DNA of 64,000 bases from JANPCX01 sp031431125 (GCA_031431125.1 JANPCX010000025.1:1-64000), one strand, 5' to 3'. Positions 25,864 through 35,205 are shown, numbered from the stretch's first letter. Notes: generated by a model not told the origin, from the letters alone. Translations and numbers: made by a program.

Positions 25864-27396
25864 TCAACCCGCGCTGATGCGAGCGCGAACCCAGGCCAAA
25901 ACGGGGCCGCACAAGGCCAGCAGCCACAGCGGCCACAGACCCCAGGCACTGAGCCACCGGGCATAAGGCGTCTCGCCCGTCCGCCCTTCAACCCGCGACT
26001 CCAAGGTGCTGAACTCCAAGGCGGGCAGCCGGGCCGTCACCTCGCCCTTGTGGTTCACCACCGCCGTGGCGCCGGTGTTGGTGGCGCGCACCACAGGGCG
26101 TTGAAACTCCAGGGCGCGCATTTGGGAAAACTGCAAGTGCTGGTCCTGCACCAAGAGGCGGCCAAACCAGGCCAGGTTGCTGGCGTTGGCCAGCACGGTG
26201 GCCGATTTCGGCCCCACCATGCTGGACACGATGTCTTCGCCGAACAAGTCCTCAAAACAAATCAAGGGCCGGATGCGTTGGCCCGCCAGTTCAAAGGCCT
26301 CGGTATTGCGGCCACGGGCTTGGTCGGCCAAGGGAATGTTCATCATTCGGACAAACCAAGCAAAACCGGGCGGGATGACTTCGCCGAAGGGCAGGAGGTG
26401 GCGTTTGCCGTAGTGGTAAGCGTCGCCCTTTGCGGACACGCCCACCAGGGAGTTCACATAACCGCCTTCATCGTCGCGCAAAAAAATACCCAGCAAGGCA
26501 CCGCGCAGATTGCCGGTGCCGACGAAGGGCGCACTCATTTGGCCCCAAGCGGTGTCGCCCAAATCGTCTCGGGACAGCGGCACCACCGACTCCGGGGTGA
26601 CCACCAACTGGCCTTGGGCGGCTCGCAGTTGATCGATTAAGGCGTTGAGATTGGTCTCCATGCGTGCCAGGTCAAACTTCAAGTCTTGCGAGACATTGGG
26701 TTGCAACAGACTGACGCTCAGCACACCCGTGGATTGGGTGAAATTCTTCGGAAGCAATGCGCCCAATGCCAGCAGCGCGGCAACCATCACCGACAAGACC
26801 GCTGCCTGCTTGCGGTTGAGATCTGCGCGTAAGCAAGCACTCACGGCGAATGCGCACAAAGCTGCCAAAGCGCACAGACCATAGACGCCCACATAAGGCG
26901 CAAACGCCGCCAAAGGACCCACGGTGTGTGCATACCCCGACGCGATCCAAGGGAAACCTGTCAAGAAAGTGGCGCGGGCCAGTTCAGCGGCCAGCCAGCA
27001 CGAGGCCCACGTCAAGGCCTGCAGGCACAGGCCCCAGGTGCTGTCAGAGCGGGGTCTACAGCGCACCCAAAGCCACAAGGCCAGTGCGTAATACAGCGAC
27101 AAAGCGGCCGCCAACAGTACCACCGCCGCTGCTGCCATCCAAGGCGGCAGCCCGCCGAACTGGTGCATGCTGATGTAAAGCCACCAAAAGCCGCTGACCA
27201 ACCAGCCCACACCAAACACGCCGCCCAGGTAGGCAGCACGGCGGGCGGGCACGGTGGCGGCCGCCGCGGCCAGGCAAGCCAGAGACAGTATTTGCAGCCA
27301 CCAAGCGTGGCTCGGTGCGAAGGACAGGCCGTGCAGCCCCCCTGCCAGCAATACCATCCATGCAGACCCCGTCCAGCGGGTCAAACCGAGTTTCAA
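25864..27396 (-). CDS. lnt: Apolipoprotein N-acyltransferase
   Basis: A 510-residue inner-membrane enzyme that adds the third acyl chain to lipoproteins. About six N-terminal membrane segments precede the nitrilase-like domain: LVVTPESVVPL (catalytic Glu), KRHLLPFGEVIP (catalytic Lys) and ICFEDLFGEDI (catalytic Cys). The start at 27396 is TTG, two codons past the corC stop; an ATG at 27357 would cut into the first membrane segment. The corC-lnt pairing is the usual order in proteobacteria. Confidence 0.94.
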   Translation of the reverse strand: MKLGLTRWTGSAWMVLLAGGLHGLSFAPSHAWWLQILSLACLAAAAATVPARRAAYLGGVFGVGWLVSGFWWLYISMHQFGGLPPWMAAAAVVLLAAALSLYYALALWLWVRCRPRSDSTWGLCLQALTWASCWLAAELARATFLTGFPWIASGYAHTVGPLAAFAPYVGVYGLCALAALCAFAVSACLRADLNRKQAAVLSVMVAALLALGALLPKNFTQSTGVLSVSLLQPNVSQDLKFDLARMETNLNALIDQLRAAQGQLVVTPESVVPLSRDDLGDTAWGQMSAPFVGTGNLRGALLGIFLRDDEGGYVNSLVGVSAKGDAYHYGKRHLLPFGEVIPPGFAWFVRMMNIPLADQARGRNTEAFELAGQRIRPLICFEDLFGEDIVSSMVGPKSATVLANASNLAWFGRLLVQDQHLQFSQMRALEFQRPVVRATNTGATAVVNHKGEVTARLPALEFSTLESRVEGRTGETPYARWLSAWGLWPLWLLALCGPVLAWVRARISAG

Positions 27397-27402
27397 AACA
27401 AC

Positions 27403-28323
27403 TCAACCCGAGGTGTCGTCGTCGCCGCTGGAGCCCGCACGCACCACCTTGAACCAGCGCACCGCGCCGCCTCGGGTGAGCATGACGGAGAACACCAAAC
27501 CACCGAGCGTCACCGCCTCGCCGCGCCGGGGTACGCGCCCCAGTTTGTGGGCCACAAGGCCGCCTATGGTGTCGAAGTCGTCGTCGGGAAACGCCACACC
27601 GAAGGCCTGGTTCACCGCGGCAATGTCGGCGTCGCCCGCCACACGCTGCGCGCCGTCGGCCAGGGTGTAGATGCTGCTGCCAGCGTCTTTGTCGTCGAAC
27701 TCATCTTCAATTTCACCGACGATTTCTTCCAGCACATCTTCAATGGTGATCAGACCCGCCGTGGCACCGAACTCGTCGATCACGATGGCCAGGTGGTTGC
27801 GGTTGGAGCGAAAGTCGCGCAGCAACTCGTTGAGGCCTTTGGATTCGGGCACAAACACCGCAGGGCGCAACAAGGTGCGCAGGCTCAAGTCGGGCGAGCG
27901 CTGCACCTTGAGCAAGTCTTTGGCCATCAAGATGCCAATGATGTTGTCCCGGCGCTCTTCAAACACCGGGAAACGCGAGTGGCTGGTCTCGATCACCAGG
28001 TGCAAGAGCTCGTCGTAATCAGACGCGATGTCGAGCAGGTCCATGCGCGGCGCGGCAACCATCACATCACCCGCTGTCATATCGGCCATGCGCAGCACGC
28101 CTTCGAGCATCATGCGCGACTCGGGTTCGATCAACTCGCGGTGCTCGGCGTCCGCCAGCGTTTCCATCAGTTCGTCACGCGAATCGGGGCCGGGCGAGAC
28201 GAACTCGACCAGGCGCTGGAACAGATTGCGCTTGTCGCTGGCGCGGTCTGGCTTGCGCTCCTCGCCAGAATCCAGGGCGCTGAAACGCGAACGGGGGGCG
28301 GATGGGGGATGGGGGTCGGTCAT
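27403..28323 (-). CDS. corC: CorC/HlyC-type CBS-pair protein (magnesium/cobalt efflux)
   Basis: A 306-residue cytoplasmic protein. Two CBS domains cover about residues 70-190 (MVAAPRMDLLDIASDYDELL, then RPAVFVPESKGLNELLRDF). After IVIDEFGATAGLITIEDVLEEIVGE comes the CorC-HlyC transporter-associated domain (FDTIGGLVAHKLGRVPRRG). It is thought to act with CorA or to bind adenine nucleotide. It starts the corC-lnt operon. Two ATGs, at 28335 and 28323, are possible; neither has a strong ribosome-binding site. Confidence 0.92.
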   Translation of the reverse strand: MTDPHPPSAPRSRFSALDSGEERKPDRASDKRNLFQRLVEFVSPGPDSRDELMETLADAEHRELIEPESRMMLEGVLRMADMTAGDVMVAAPRMDLLDIASDYDELLHLVIETSHSRFPVFEERRDNIIGILMAKDLLKVQRSPDLSLRTLLRPAVFVPESKGLNELLRDFRSNRNHLAIVIDEFGATAGLITIEDVLEEIVGEIEDEFDDKDAGSSIYTLADGAQRVAGDADIAAVNQAFGVAFPDDDFDTIGGLVAHKLGRVPRRGEAVTLGGLVFSVMLTRGGAVRWFKVVRAGSSGDDDTSG

Positions 28324-28454
28324 TGCCTGGGGCATGAGCACTGCGCGTTTTCAGCGCAGCACTGGAAAAGTCTGCTGGGGGAGAAGCTTACCTGATGGGG
28401 ATTTGACAACTGTGCTAGTTTGTCGTCTTTGATTCATTCGACGGAACTCTTCCC

Positions 28455-29510
28455 ATGGCCCTCATACCCGCCACCATCTTGACCGGTTTTCTCGGCTCAG
28501 GCAAAACCACCTTGCTCAAACGTGTGCTGACAGAAGCCCATGGTCAAAAAATTGCCGTCATTGAAAACGAGTTTGGTGACGAGAACATTGACAACGAAAT
28601 TTTGGTGCAAGACAGCCAAGAACAAATCATCCAGCTCAACAACGGCTGCGTGTGCTGCTCCATCCGCGAAGACCTGCGCACCACTTTGGCCGACTTGGCT
28701 GAAAAAAAACGCAAGGGCGAGCTGAATTTTGACCGCGTGGTGATTGAAACCACGGGCTTGGCAGACCCCGGCCCGGTGGCCCAAACCTTTTTCATGGACG
28801 ACGAGATCGCCGAAACCTATTTGCTCGACTCGATTTTGACCCTGGTGGACGCCAAGCACGCCGACGAGCAGCTCAATACGAGGCAAGAAGCGCGACGCCA
28901 GATTGGTTTTGCCGACCAAATTTTCATCAGCAAGTCCGACCTCGTCGACAAAACCACCCTGGACGCCCTGGCTCACCGCATCAAACACATGAATCCGCGC
29001 GCACCACAGCAGGCGGTTCATTTTGGCGAGGTGCCCATTGCCTCGGTGTTTGACCTCAAAGGTTTCAACCTCAATGCCAAACTGGACATTGACCCCGACT
29101 TTCTCAACGCTGACGGCCACGCGCACGACCACCACGACCATGACCACGAACATGGTGAACACTGCGACCACCCCAGCCACGGCCCTGGCCAAACGCACCA
29201 CCACGCCCACGACGACGACGTGAAATCCTTCGTTTTTCGGGCAGAAAAGCCATTCAACCCCGCCAAGTTGGAGGATTTTTTGGGCGCCATCGTTCAGGTC
29301 TATGGCCCGAAGATGCTGCGCTACAAAGGGGTGCTGAACATGACAGGCAGCGCCCGCAAGGTGATATTCCAAGGCGTGCATCAGCTCATGGGCAGCGACT
29401 TGGGCCCCGCCTGGGCGGCAGGGGAGAAACGGGTCAGCAAGATGGTTTTCATCGGCATCGACCTGCCCAAGGACATCTTGGAAGACGGCTTGCACAAATG
29501 CCTGGATTGA
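28455..29510 (+). CDS. CobW/COG0523-family GTPase, probable metal chaperone
   Basis: A 351-residue G3E GTPase. Walker A is GFLGSGKTT near the N-terminus; the metal-binding NGCVCCSIRED follows at about 70, then ETTGLADPGPV (Walker B region) and SKSDLV (NKxD variant). A His/Asp-rich stretch (about 219-256) could bind zinc or cobalt. The C-terminal CobW_C domain ends at GDGLHKCLD-like sequence (DILEDGLHKCLD). Divergent from corC. Client metal and protein are not determinable; a Zur box was not recognised upstream. Confidence 0.92.
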   Translation: MALIPATILTGFLGSGKTTLLKRVLTEAHGQKIAVIENEFGDENIDNEILVQDSQEQIIQLNNGCVCCSIREDLRTTLADLAEKKRKGELNFDRVVIETTGLADPGPVAQTFFMDDEIAETYLLDSILTLVDAKHADEQLNTRQEARRQIGFADQIFISKSDLVDKTTLDALAHRIKHMNPRAPQQAVHFGEVPIASVFDLKGFNLNAKLDIDPDFLNADGHAHDHHDHDHEHGEHCDHPSHGPGQTHHHAHDDDVKSFVFRAEKPFNPAKLEDFLGAIVQVYGPKMLRYKGVLNMTGSARKVIFQGVHQLMGSDLGPAWAAGEKRVSKMVFIGIDLPKDILEDGLHKCLD

Positions 29511-29561
29511 CCAGTGACCGTCCCCAGACCTGCCGCTTTGCGTCAGGCCCCCCCGAGGGGG

Positions 29562-29597
29562 TTGAGAAAACTTGGGAGCGGCCCGGTGTTTTCTCAA
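29562..29597. repeat. 10-bp perfect hairpin between cobW and the dksA-like gene
   Basis: TTGAGAAAAC at 29562-29571 pairs perfectly with GTTTTCTCAA at 29588-29597 around a 16-base G+C-rich loop. It is preceded by CCCCCCGAGGGGG. No U-tract follows on either strand, so an intrinsic terminator is not a good match; it looks like another intergenic palindrome type. The remaining gap to the next gene shows only a TACAAT at 29688-29693 that could be a -10 box. Confidence 0.5.
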
Positions 29598-29802
29598 GAG
29601 GCTGCCCGACGCCCGTCCCCACCCGGGCGAGCAGTCGCGGTTTGACCCCCCAAAAAAAATTAGCGGCCCATGCCCAATTAACGTGGCTACAATCCGCCCC
29701 GCCTGAGCCAGCCCAGCACCTTGACCATGGGGTGCCGGACAAAGATCAACACAGTTGAAGCAACTTGAGACAGCGGCAGTTCAGCGTTGCGAGGAGACTT
29801 TC

Positions 29803-30846
29803 GTGAGCAAAACACCGGCGAAAAAGACAAGCGCAAAAAAACCTGCTGCCGCAGTTGACAAAGGCGCAGGTAAAAGCGTGGGCAAGAGTGCGGTAAAGGC
29901 GGTGGCAAAAAAAGCCGTCAAATCTGCCGCCAAACCACCAGCAAAAAAACCGGTGCCCAAACCCGTAGCCAAAAAAATTGTCGCCAAAAAAGCCCCCGCC
30001 AAAGCACCGAACAAGCCCGCCGTGAAGGCCAAAGCACCCGCAGCCAAGAAATCGGCCCCCGCCAAAACACCGGCAAAAACGCCTGCCAAAGTCGCCAAGA
30101 CAGCGGCCAAACCGACTCCTCCCCTTGCAAAGAAACAATCTCCGGTGATCGCACCCAGCACAGCAAAATCTAAACCAGCAGCAAACGCTTCTGCACCCAC
30201 CGCCCCGCCAGCACCTGCCGTGGCCGCCAGCCCAGCGCCGACCCGCCGTGGCGGAAAAGTGGTGGCACCACCACCCGCCCAAGCTCCCTTGCCCTTGCCA
30301 ACTTCTCGATTCGCCGACCGTTTTGCACCGCCTCGGCCACCCACCAGACAAATGAACAACCTCGGACTGGACACGCCCAAACACGCTCAAATCTCCGACC
30401 CCAAGCTGATCAACGCCTGGAAAACCAAGGCAGGCAAGGACTTGAACGACGCCGAAATTCTGGCCATGCCGGAATCGGAATACATGAACGAAAAGCAGCT
30501 GGATTTCTTCCGCTCACGGCTGCAAACGCTCAAAGACGACTTGCTGAGCAATGCCGGCGAAACCACCGAACACCTGCGCGAAGACACGTCCATCGTGCCC
30601 GACCCGGCTGACCGAGCAACAATTGAAGAAGAGCATGCCCTGGAGCTGCGCACCCGCGACCGTGAACGCAAGTTGCTGAAGAAAATTTCGCAGTCCTTGA
30701 ATCGAATTGACACGGGTGACTATGGTTTTTGCGACGAAACTGGCGAGCCCATCGGTTTGGGTCGCCTTATTGCCCGTCCGACGGCTACACTGTCTCTGGA
30801 AGCACAGCAACGACGCGAGTTAAAGCAGAAAATGTTCGGCGACTGA
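29803..30846 (+). CDS. dksA: DksA-like protein with histone-like Lys/Ala/Pro-rich tail
   Basis: A 347-residue protein. From about residue 222 it is a DksA/TraR-type RNA polymerase-binding factor: MNEKQLDFFRSRLQTLKDDL coiled coil, DPADRATIEEEHALELRTRD tip region, IDTGDYGFCDETGEPIGLGR. Of the four zinc Cys of classical DksA only Cys310 remains; the others are Thr313, Ser331 and Ala334, so zinc binding is unlikely. Residues 1-200 are Lys/Ala/Pro-rich (AKKPAA, PAKTPAKTPAK), like histone H1 or AlgP tails, and could bind DNA non-specifically. The GTG at 29803 has GAGGAG seven bases upstream. Predicted role is the stringent response with ppGpp. Confidence 0.88.
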   Translation: MSKTPAKKTSAKKPAAAVDKGAGKSVGKSAVKAVAKKAVKSAAKPPAKKPVPKPVAKKIVAKKAPAKAPNKPAVKAKAPAAKKSAPAKTPAKTPAKVAKTAAKPTPPLAKKQSPVIAPSTAKSKPAANASAPTAPPAPAVAASPAPTRRGGKVVAPPPAQAPLPLPTSRFADRFAPPRPPTRQMNNLGLDTPKHAQISDPKLINAWKTKAGKDLNDAEILAMPESEYMNEKQLDFFRSRLQTLKDDLLSNAGETTEHLREDTSIVPDPADRATIEEEHALELRTRDRERKLLKKISQSLNRIDTGDYGFCDETGEPIGLGRLIARPTATLSLEAQQRRELKQKMFGD

Positions 30847-30889
30847 AGTCACCACTTACAGCGCATCCCCCGTCAACCTGACCCCATCC

Positions 30890-32584
30890 ATGGCGGATCC
30901 CAAAGACACCAGCAGTTTCTTCCGTAAGGTTGTCAAATTCGTGGCCAATCCGTCCACGGAGTGGAACGACCTGGACAGCGGTAGCGCAGGCACCCGCGAG
31001 TCCGAGTTCGCCAAACACGAACTCAAAGCCATGATCGAGCGCAAGCGCCGCAACGACTTCGTGCGCAAACGCGAATTCGACATGCTGCGCAAAGTACGCC
31101 GCGAAGGTTTGAGCGGAGATCAGTTGGCCGCACTGGGCGGCTCGTCTCGGCTGGACGACTCCGAGGTGCGCGCCGAAAGCGGGGCCAAACCCGACAGTGG
31201 CGTCAAGGCCAAAATCGACGAGATTGAGCAGCAAATGGTGGGGGACAACCAGCTCAGCTCGCGCCGACGCACACCCGAGTTCTACAACGCGCCGACGCAA
31301 CCCACCCCACTGGACACCACCGCCGCGGGTAAACCCCCTGCGACGCGGCAGGCACCTAGGCCTGAAGCCAACGCCGAAACCGCCCCCGCGCCAAGTAGAA
31401 ACAACAACATGCCGGCCGCCGCACCGATTCATGGTTTTGCCATGGACACGGCAGCGGCCTCGTTCTCCAATCCACTGGCCATGGAGGTCAGCGAGGTCGT
31501 GCACGACCCCGAGCTGGACGAGGCCGTCATCTCGTTCGCCAATGCGGACTTTGAAAGCTGCGAGCAGTCGATCAACACCCTGATTGACGGGCAGGGTCGC
31601 CGCGTCGACCACGCGGAAACTTGGCTGGTGCTGTTTGACCTGTACCGCGCCATTGGTCAGCAGCCCAAATTCGACAGCCTGGCCATGGACTATGTGCAGC
31701 GCTTTGGATGGTCACCCCCCCAGTGGTTCTCCATGCCAAAAATGGTGGCGGACACGGCCGGTTCACATTCCGAAGCACCCAGGTCCAACGCCGGTATGAG
31801 CAGCCAAGTGGGCTGGGCCAGCCCAGAACACATCGACGCCGAGGCGGTGAACAAGCTGCGCTCACAGTCGCTGCAAATGCCACTGCCTTGGGTCTTCGAC
31901 TGGAGCGCGCTCAAAACCCTGGATGTGGAAGCCAGCGTCCTGATGAGCGATTTGTTCCGCAGCTGGATGCCACAAAAACTCGACCTGCGTTGGTTGGGTG
32001 GTGACCGGCTCTTTGCCGTTCTGCAAGAAGCGGCTCCCACCGGCGTGCGTGATGCGGATCCTGCCTACTGGCAGTTGCGCCTCGATGCCCTGCGCATGGC
32101 CAACCGCGCCGACCAGTTTGACGAGGCGGCCATCGACTACTGCGTGACCTACGAGGTGTCGCCCCCTTCATGGGAGGCGACGAGCTGCCAGGTGCGCATC
32201 AGCGGCTCAGGCCAAAGCACGAATTCGCCGTCGATGTCGCTGATCAGTGAAGTCTCCACCAGCTTCATGGAATCGCAAATCTTGGAAGACCAAGACATGG
32301 TCCAGGTGGCCAGCATGGAGCTGTCGGGGCAGTTGGTGGGCGACATCGACAAAATTTTGGCCCGCCTCACGGCCAAACTGGGCTCCAGCAGCGTGGTGAA
32401 CGTGTCCTGTACCAAACTGATTCGGGTCGACTTCATCGCTGCGGGCGACTTGCTGAACTGGGTATTGGCCCGCCGCAGCGAAAACCGAGCCATCACCTTC
32501 ACCGACACCCACCGTCTGGTGGCTTTGTTCTTTGGTGCCATGGGCATCAATGAACATGCCAAAGTCAAAGTTCACACGGTTTAG
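30890..32584 (+). CDS. Large protein with C-terminal STAS domain
   Basis: A 564-residue soluble protein. The first 170 residues are charged and then Pro/Ala-rich (disordered). The middle (190-460) contains repeated helical, TPR-like segments (AETWLVLFDLYRAIGQQPKF; YWQLRLDALRMANRADQFDE). The last 90 residues look like a STAS (anti-sigma antagonist-like) domain: MELSGQLVGDIDKILARL, VNVSCTKLIRVDFIAAGDLL, ITFTDTHRLVALFFGAMGI. The usual phosphorylatable Ser is not obvious. It lies between the dksA-like gene and hslVU. Its TAG stop is the first three bases of a palindromic repeat. Function unknown. Confidence 0.7.
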   Translation: MADPKDTSSFFRKVVKFVANPSTEWNDLDSGSAGTRESEFAKHELKAMIERKRRNDFVRKREFDMLRKVRREGLSGDQLAALGGSSRLDDSEVRAESGAKPDSGVKAKIDEIEQQMVGDNQLSSRRRTPEFYNAPTQPTPLDTTAAGKPPATRQAPRPEANAETAPAPSRNNNMPAAAPIHGFAMDTAAASFSNPLAMEVSEVVHDPELDEAVISFANADFESCEQSINTLIDGQGRRVDHAETWLVLFDLYRAIGQQPKFDSLAMDYVQRFGWSPPQWFSMPKMVADTAGSHSEAPRSNAGMSSQVGWASPEHIDAEAVNKLRSQSLQMPLPWVFDWSALKTLDVEASVLMSDLFRSWMPQKLDLRWLGGDRLFAVLQEAAPTGVRDADPAYWQLRLDALRMANRADQFDEAAIDYCVTYEVSPPSWEATSCQVRISGSGQSTNSPSMSLISEVSTSFMESQILEDQDMVQVASMELSGQLVGDIDKILARLTAKLGSSSVVNVSCTKLIRVDFIAAGDLLNWVLARRSENRAITFTDTHRLVALFFGAMGINEHAKVKVHTV

Positions 32585-32747
32585 GGAACCTCTGCAAAAC
32601 CCCTCGCGGCGCCGAATCGTTCGGGCTCGGGCGGTCCGCGGCGTTGATTTTCTTGCCAATAGCCGGGCTATTGGCAAGAAACTCGCCTTGCAGCCCATCT
32701 CGATCCGAACGCTCGGCATCCGCGAGGGGTTTTGCAGAGGCTCCTTA
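32582..32747. repeat. 166-bp palindrome between STAS gene and hslV
   Basis: Outer arms CCTCTGCAAAACCCCTCGCGG (from 32589) and its inverse (to 32741) flank a central perfect hairpin, TTTCTTGCCAATAGCC with GGCTATTGGCAAGAAA, centred at 32665. Outer and inner symmetry share one centre, so the whole unit is a single palindrome. The left tip supplies the TAG stop of the STAS gene. It occupies most of the leader region of hslV, so it may affect hslVU expression. Confidence 0.85.
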
Positions 32748-32800
32748 GTTTTCTCATTCACAGGGGTTGAAGTTCCGGCATCTGGCTTCAACTGCATCTG

Positions 32801-33337
32801 ATGGATCAATTTCACGGCACCACCATCGTCAGCGCACGGCGCGGCAAACTGGTGGCCCTGGGCGGTGACGGTCAAGTCACGCTGGGCCACATCATCATTA
32901 AGTCCAGCGCACGCAAAGTGCGCAAGCTGCACCGAGACCAGGTTTTGGCTGGTTTTGCCGGTGCCACGGCCGACGCCTTCACTTTGTTTGAGCGTTTTGA
33001 AGCCAAGCTCGAAAAACACCAAGGCCATTTGGTGCGCGCTGCCATTGAGTTGACCAAGGACTGGCGCACCGACCGCGTGCTGCGCCGCCTGGAAGCCATG
33101 TTGGCCGTGGCCGACCACGAAGCCTCGCTCATCATCACCGGCAACGGCGACGTGCTGGAACCGGAGAAAGGCATCATCGCCATTGGTTCAGGCGGCGCTT
33201 ACGCGCAAGCCGCGGCACGCGCCTTGCTCGACCACACCGAGATGACCCCCGCCGAGGTGGTCAAAAAGTCGCTGGAGATTGCCGGCGACATCTGCATTTA
33301 CACCAACCAGAACCACATCATTGAGGTGCTGGAATGA
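32801..33337 (+). CDS. hslV: ATP-dependent protease subunit HslV
   Basis: A 178-residue proteasome-like peptidase. After the start MDQFHGTTIVSARRGKLVAL, processing before the first Thr of TTIVS would expose the catalytic N-terminal Thr. GDGQVT, GFAGATADAFTLFERFE and GSGGAYAQAAARAL are family blocks. It forms a dodecamer capped by HslU rings. hslU follows 52 bases later on the same strand. The ribosome-binding site is weak. Confidence 0.97.
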   Translation: MDQFHGTTIVSARRGKLVALGGDGQVTLGHIIIKSSARKVRKLHRDQVLAGFAGATADAFTLFERFEAKLEKHQGHLVRAAIELTKDWRTDRVLRRLEAMLAVADHEASLIITGNGDVLEPEKGIIAIGSGGAYAQAAARALLDHTEMTPAEVVKKSLEIAGDICIYTNQNHIIEVLE

Positions 33338-33389
33338 GGGCGGGCAGCACAGTGGCTTGCTTCGGGTCCAAGCGTCACAAGGGGTCAAC

Positions 33390-34730
33390 ATGAGTTTTTC
33401 AATGACCCCCAAGGAAATCGTCTCCGAGCTTGACCGCCACATCGTCGGTCAAGCCGCCGCCAAATGCGCAGTGGCCATTGCCCTGCGCAACCGCTGGCGG
33501 CGTCAGCAGGTGGATGCCAGCCTGCGCGGTGAAATCACGCCCAAAAACATTTTGATGATTGGCCCCACTGGTGTGGGCAAAACAGAAATTGCCCGCCGCT
33601 TGGCCAAACTGGCTGATGCGCCTTTCATCAAAGTGGAAGCCACCAAATTCACCGAGGTCGGTTATGTGGGCAAGGACGTGGACACCATCATCCGCGACCT
33701 GGTGGACATGGCGGTGAAACAAGCGCGTGAAGCCGCCATAAAACGCCACCGCGGCTTGGCGGAAGATGCCGCCGAAGACCGCGTGCTCGACATCTTGGTG
33801 CCGCCGCCGAGGTCTGACTTTGGTTTGAATGGCGAAAGCGGCGAAAACACCGCCCGCCAAGTGATGCGCAAACGCCTGCGCGAGGGACTGCTCGCGGACA
33901 AAGAAATCGAGATCGACCTGGCCGAGCCCAAAGCCCAGCTGGAAATCATGACGCCACCGGGCATGGACGAGATGGCCGAACAGCTCAAGGGCATGTTCGC
34001 CAACCTCGGGGGCGGCAAACGCAAAACCCGCAAACTGAAAATCGCCGAAGCCCTCAAGCTGCTGGTCGACGAAGAAGCGGGCAAGCTGGTGAATGAGGAC
34101 GAGATTCGCAGCACCGCCCTGGCCCACACCGAACAAAACGGCATCGTCTTCATCGACGAGATCGACAAAGTCGCCTCGCGCAGTGGTGAGGGCGGTGGTG
34201 GCGGGGCCGAGGTGTCACGCCAAGGTGTGCAGCGCGACCTGCTGCCTTTGGTGGAGGGCACCACGGTCAACACCAAATACGGCATGGTCAAGACCGACCA
34301 TATTTTGTTCATCGCCTCGGGCGCCTTTCACCTGGCCAAACCCAGCGATTTGATTCCTGAGTTGCAAGGGCGTTTCCCCATCCGCGTGGAGCTGAGTTCA
34401 CTCAGCGTGGACGACTTCGAGGCCATCCTCTCCAGCACCCACGCGAGCTTGGTGAAGCAGTACCAAGCCTTGCTGGCCACCGAGGGTGTGCTTTTGGAAC
34501 TCGAACCGGACGCCATCCGCCGTTTGGCGCAAATCGCGTTTGAAGTGAACGAGCGTACCGAAAACATCGGTGCCCGGCGCCTGGCGACGGTGATGGAACG
34601 TTTGCTCGACGACGTGAGCTTCAACGCGCCGAATTTAAGCGGCCAAACCGTGAGCTTGGATGCTGAGGCGGTCAATGCCAAATTAGCGGACTTGGCGAAG
34701 AACGAGGATTTGTCGCGTTATATCCTGTGA
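33390..34730 (+). CDS. hslU: ATP-dependent protease ATPase subunit HslU
   Basis: A 446-residue AAA+ unfoldase partner of HslV. Walker A is GPTGVGKTEIARRLAK, the pore motif is GYVGKDVD, Walker B is GIVFIDEIDK, sensor 2 is in ENIGARRL, and the C-terminus EDLSRYIL docks into HslV. An intermediate (I) domain of about 130 residues lies between the pore motif and Walker B. The ATG at 33390 has AAGGGG six bases upstream. It is the last gene before composite repeat C. Confidence 0.97.
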   Translation: MSFSMTPKEIVSELDRHIVGQAAAKCAVAIALRNRWRRQQVDASLRGEITPKNILMIGPTGVGKTEIARRLAKLADAPFIKVEATKFTEVGYVGKDVDTIIRDLVDMAVKQAREAAIKRHRGLAEDAAEDRVLDILVPPPRSDFGLNGESGENTARQVMRKRLREGLLADKEIEIDLAEPKAQLEIMTPPGMDEMAEQLKGMFANLGGGKRKTRKLKIAEALKLLVDEEAGKLVNEDEIRSTALAHTEQNGIVFIDEIDKVASRSGEGGGGGAEVSRQGVQRDLLPLVEGTTVNTKYGMVKTDHILFIASGAFHLAKPSDLIPELQGRFPIRVELSSLSVDDFEAILSSTHASLVKQYQALLATEGVLLELEPDAIRRLAQIAFEVNERTENIGARRLATVMERLLDDVSFNAPNLSGQTVSLDAEAVNAKLADLAKNEDLSRYIL

Positions 34731-34755
34731 CCCGGATCGGGACGGTTAGCGTCGG

Positions 34756-35205
34756 CTTGGGGACCGCGCCGGGAGTTCGCCCCGGCGGCCGAGTAACTTT
34801 CTTGCTGGTGCAAGAAAGTCACCAAAGAAGCACCTCAACGCCAGCCTATTTGAGTGGTGACGGATAGAGCCAGGATCGGGGTGGATGCACCGGATTCAGC
34901 TCGGCGCCACAAGCCCTCGTGCGGCGTTTTCTCGGCGGCTCCTCTCGCTTGCCGCTGGGTGCATACGTTGCTTTTCTCAGTGTGCCAATCTTTGGTGACA
35001 TGTCACCGTACATGGACAAAACGCTGTGAAAAAATTGCCCGATGGCCAGTTGCTACTGGCCGAATCCGGACCCCACGTCTGTGCTCCGGGTTCAAGCCAC
35101 CTCTCCCCAAATAGGCTGGTGTTCAGGTGCTTCTTTGCCTACTTTCTTGCACCAGCAAGAAAGTAGGTCGCCCGCCGGGGCGAATTCCCGGCGCGGTCCC
35201 CCAAG
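34756..35205. repeat. Composite palindromic element, copy C
   Basis: Inverted ends read CTTGGGGACCGCGCC on the left and its near inverse on the right. Each side carries the hairpin ACTTTCTTGC with GCAAGAAAGT (34796-34819, loop TGGT; 35141-35164, loop ACCA), a neighbouring GCCGGGG..CCCGGC hairpin, and the ACGCCAGCCTATTTGAG arm seen in copy A. The core matches copy A in opposite orientation. It fills the 552-bp gap between the convergent hslU and ctaA; no gene was recognised inside. Confidence 0.75.

Noticed and set aside
26926..28395. 489-residue open frame opposite lnt and corC
   Set aside because: Spans two clear genes on the other strand and has no start signal or similarity.
29562..29597. 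Hairpin after cobW as an intrinsic terminator
   Set aside because: No T-run follows the stem on either strand; listed as a palindromic repeat instead.
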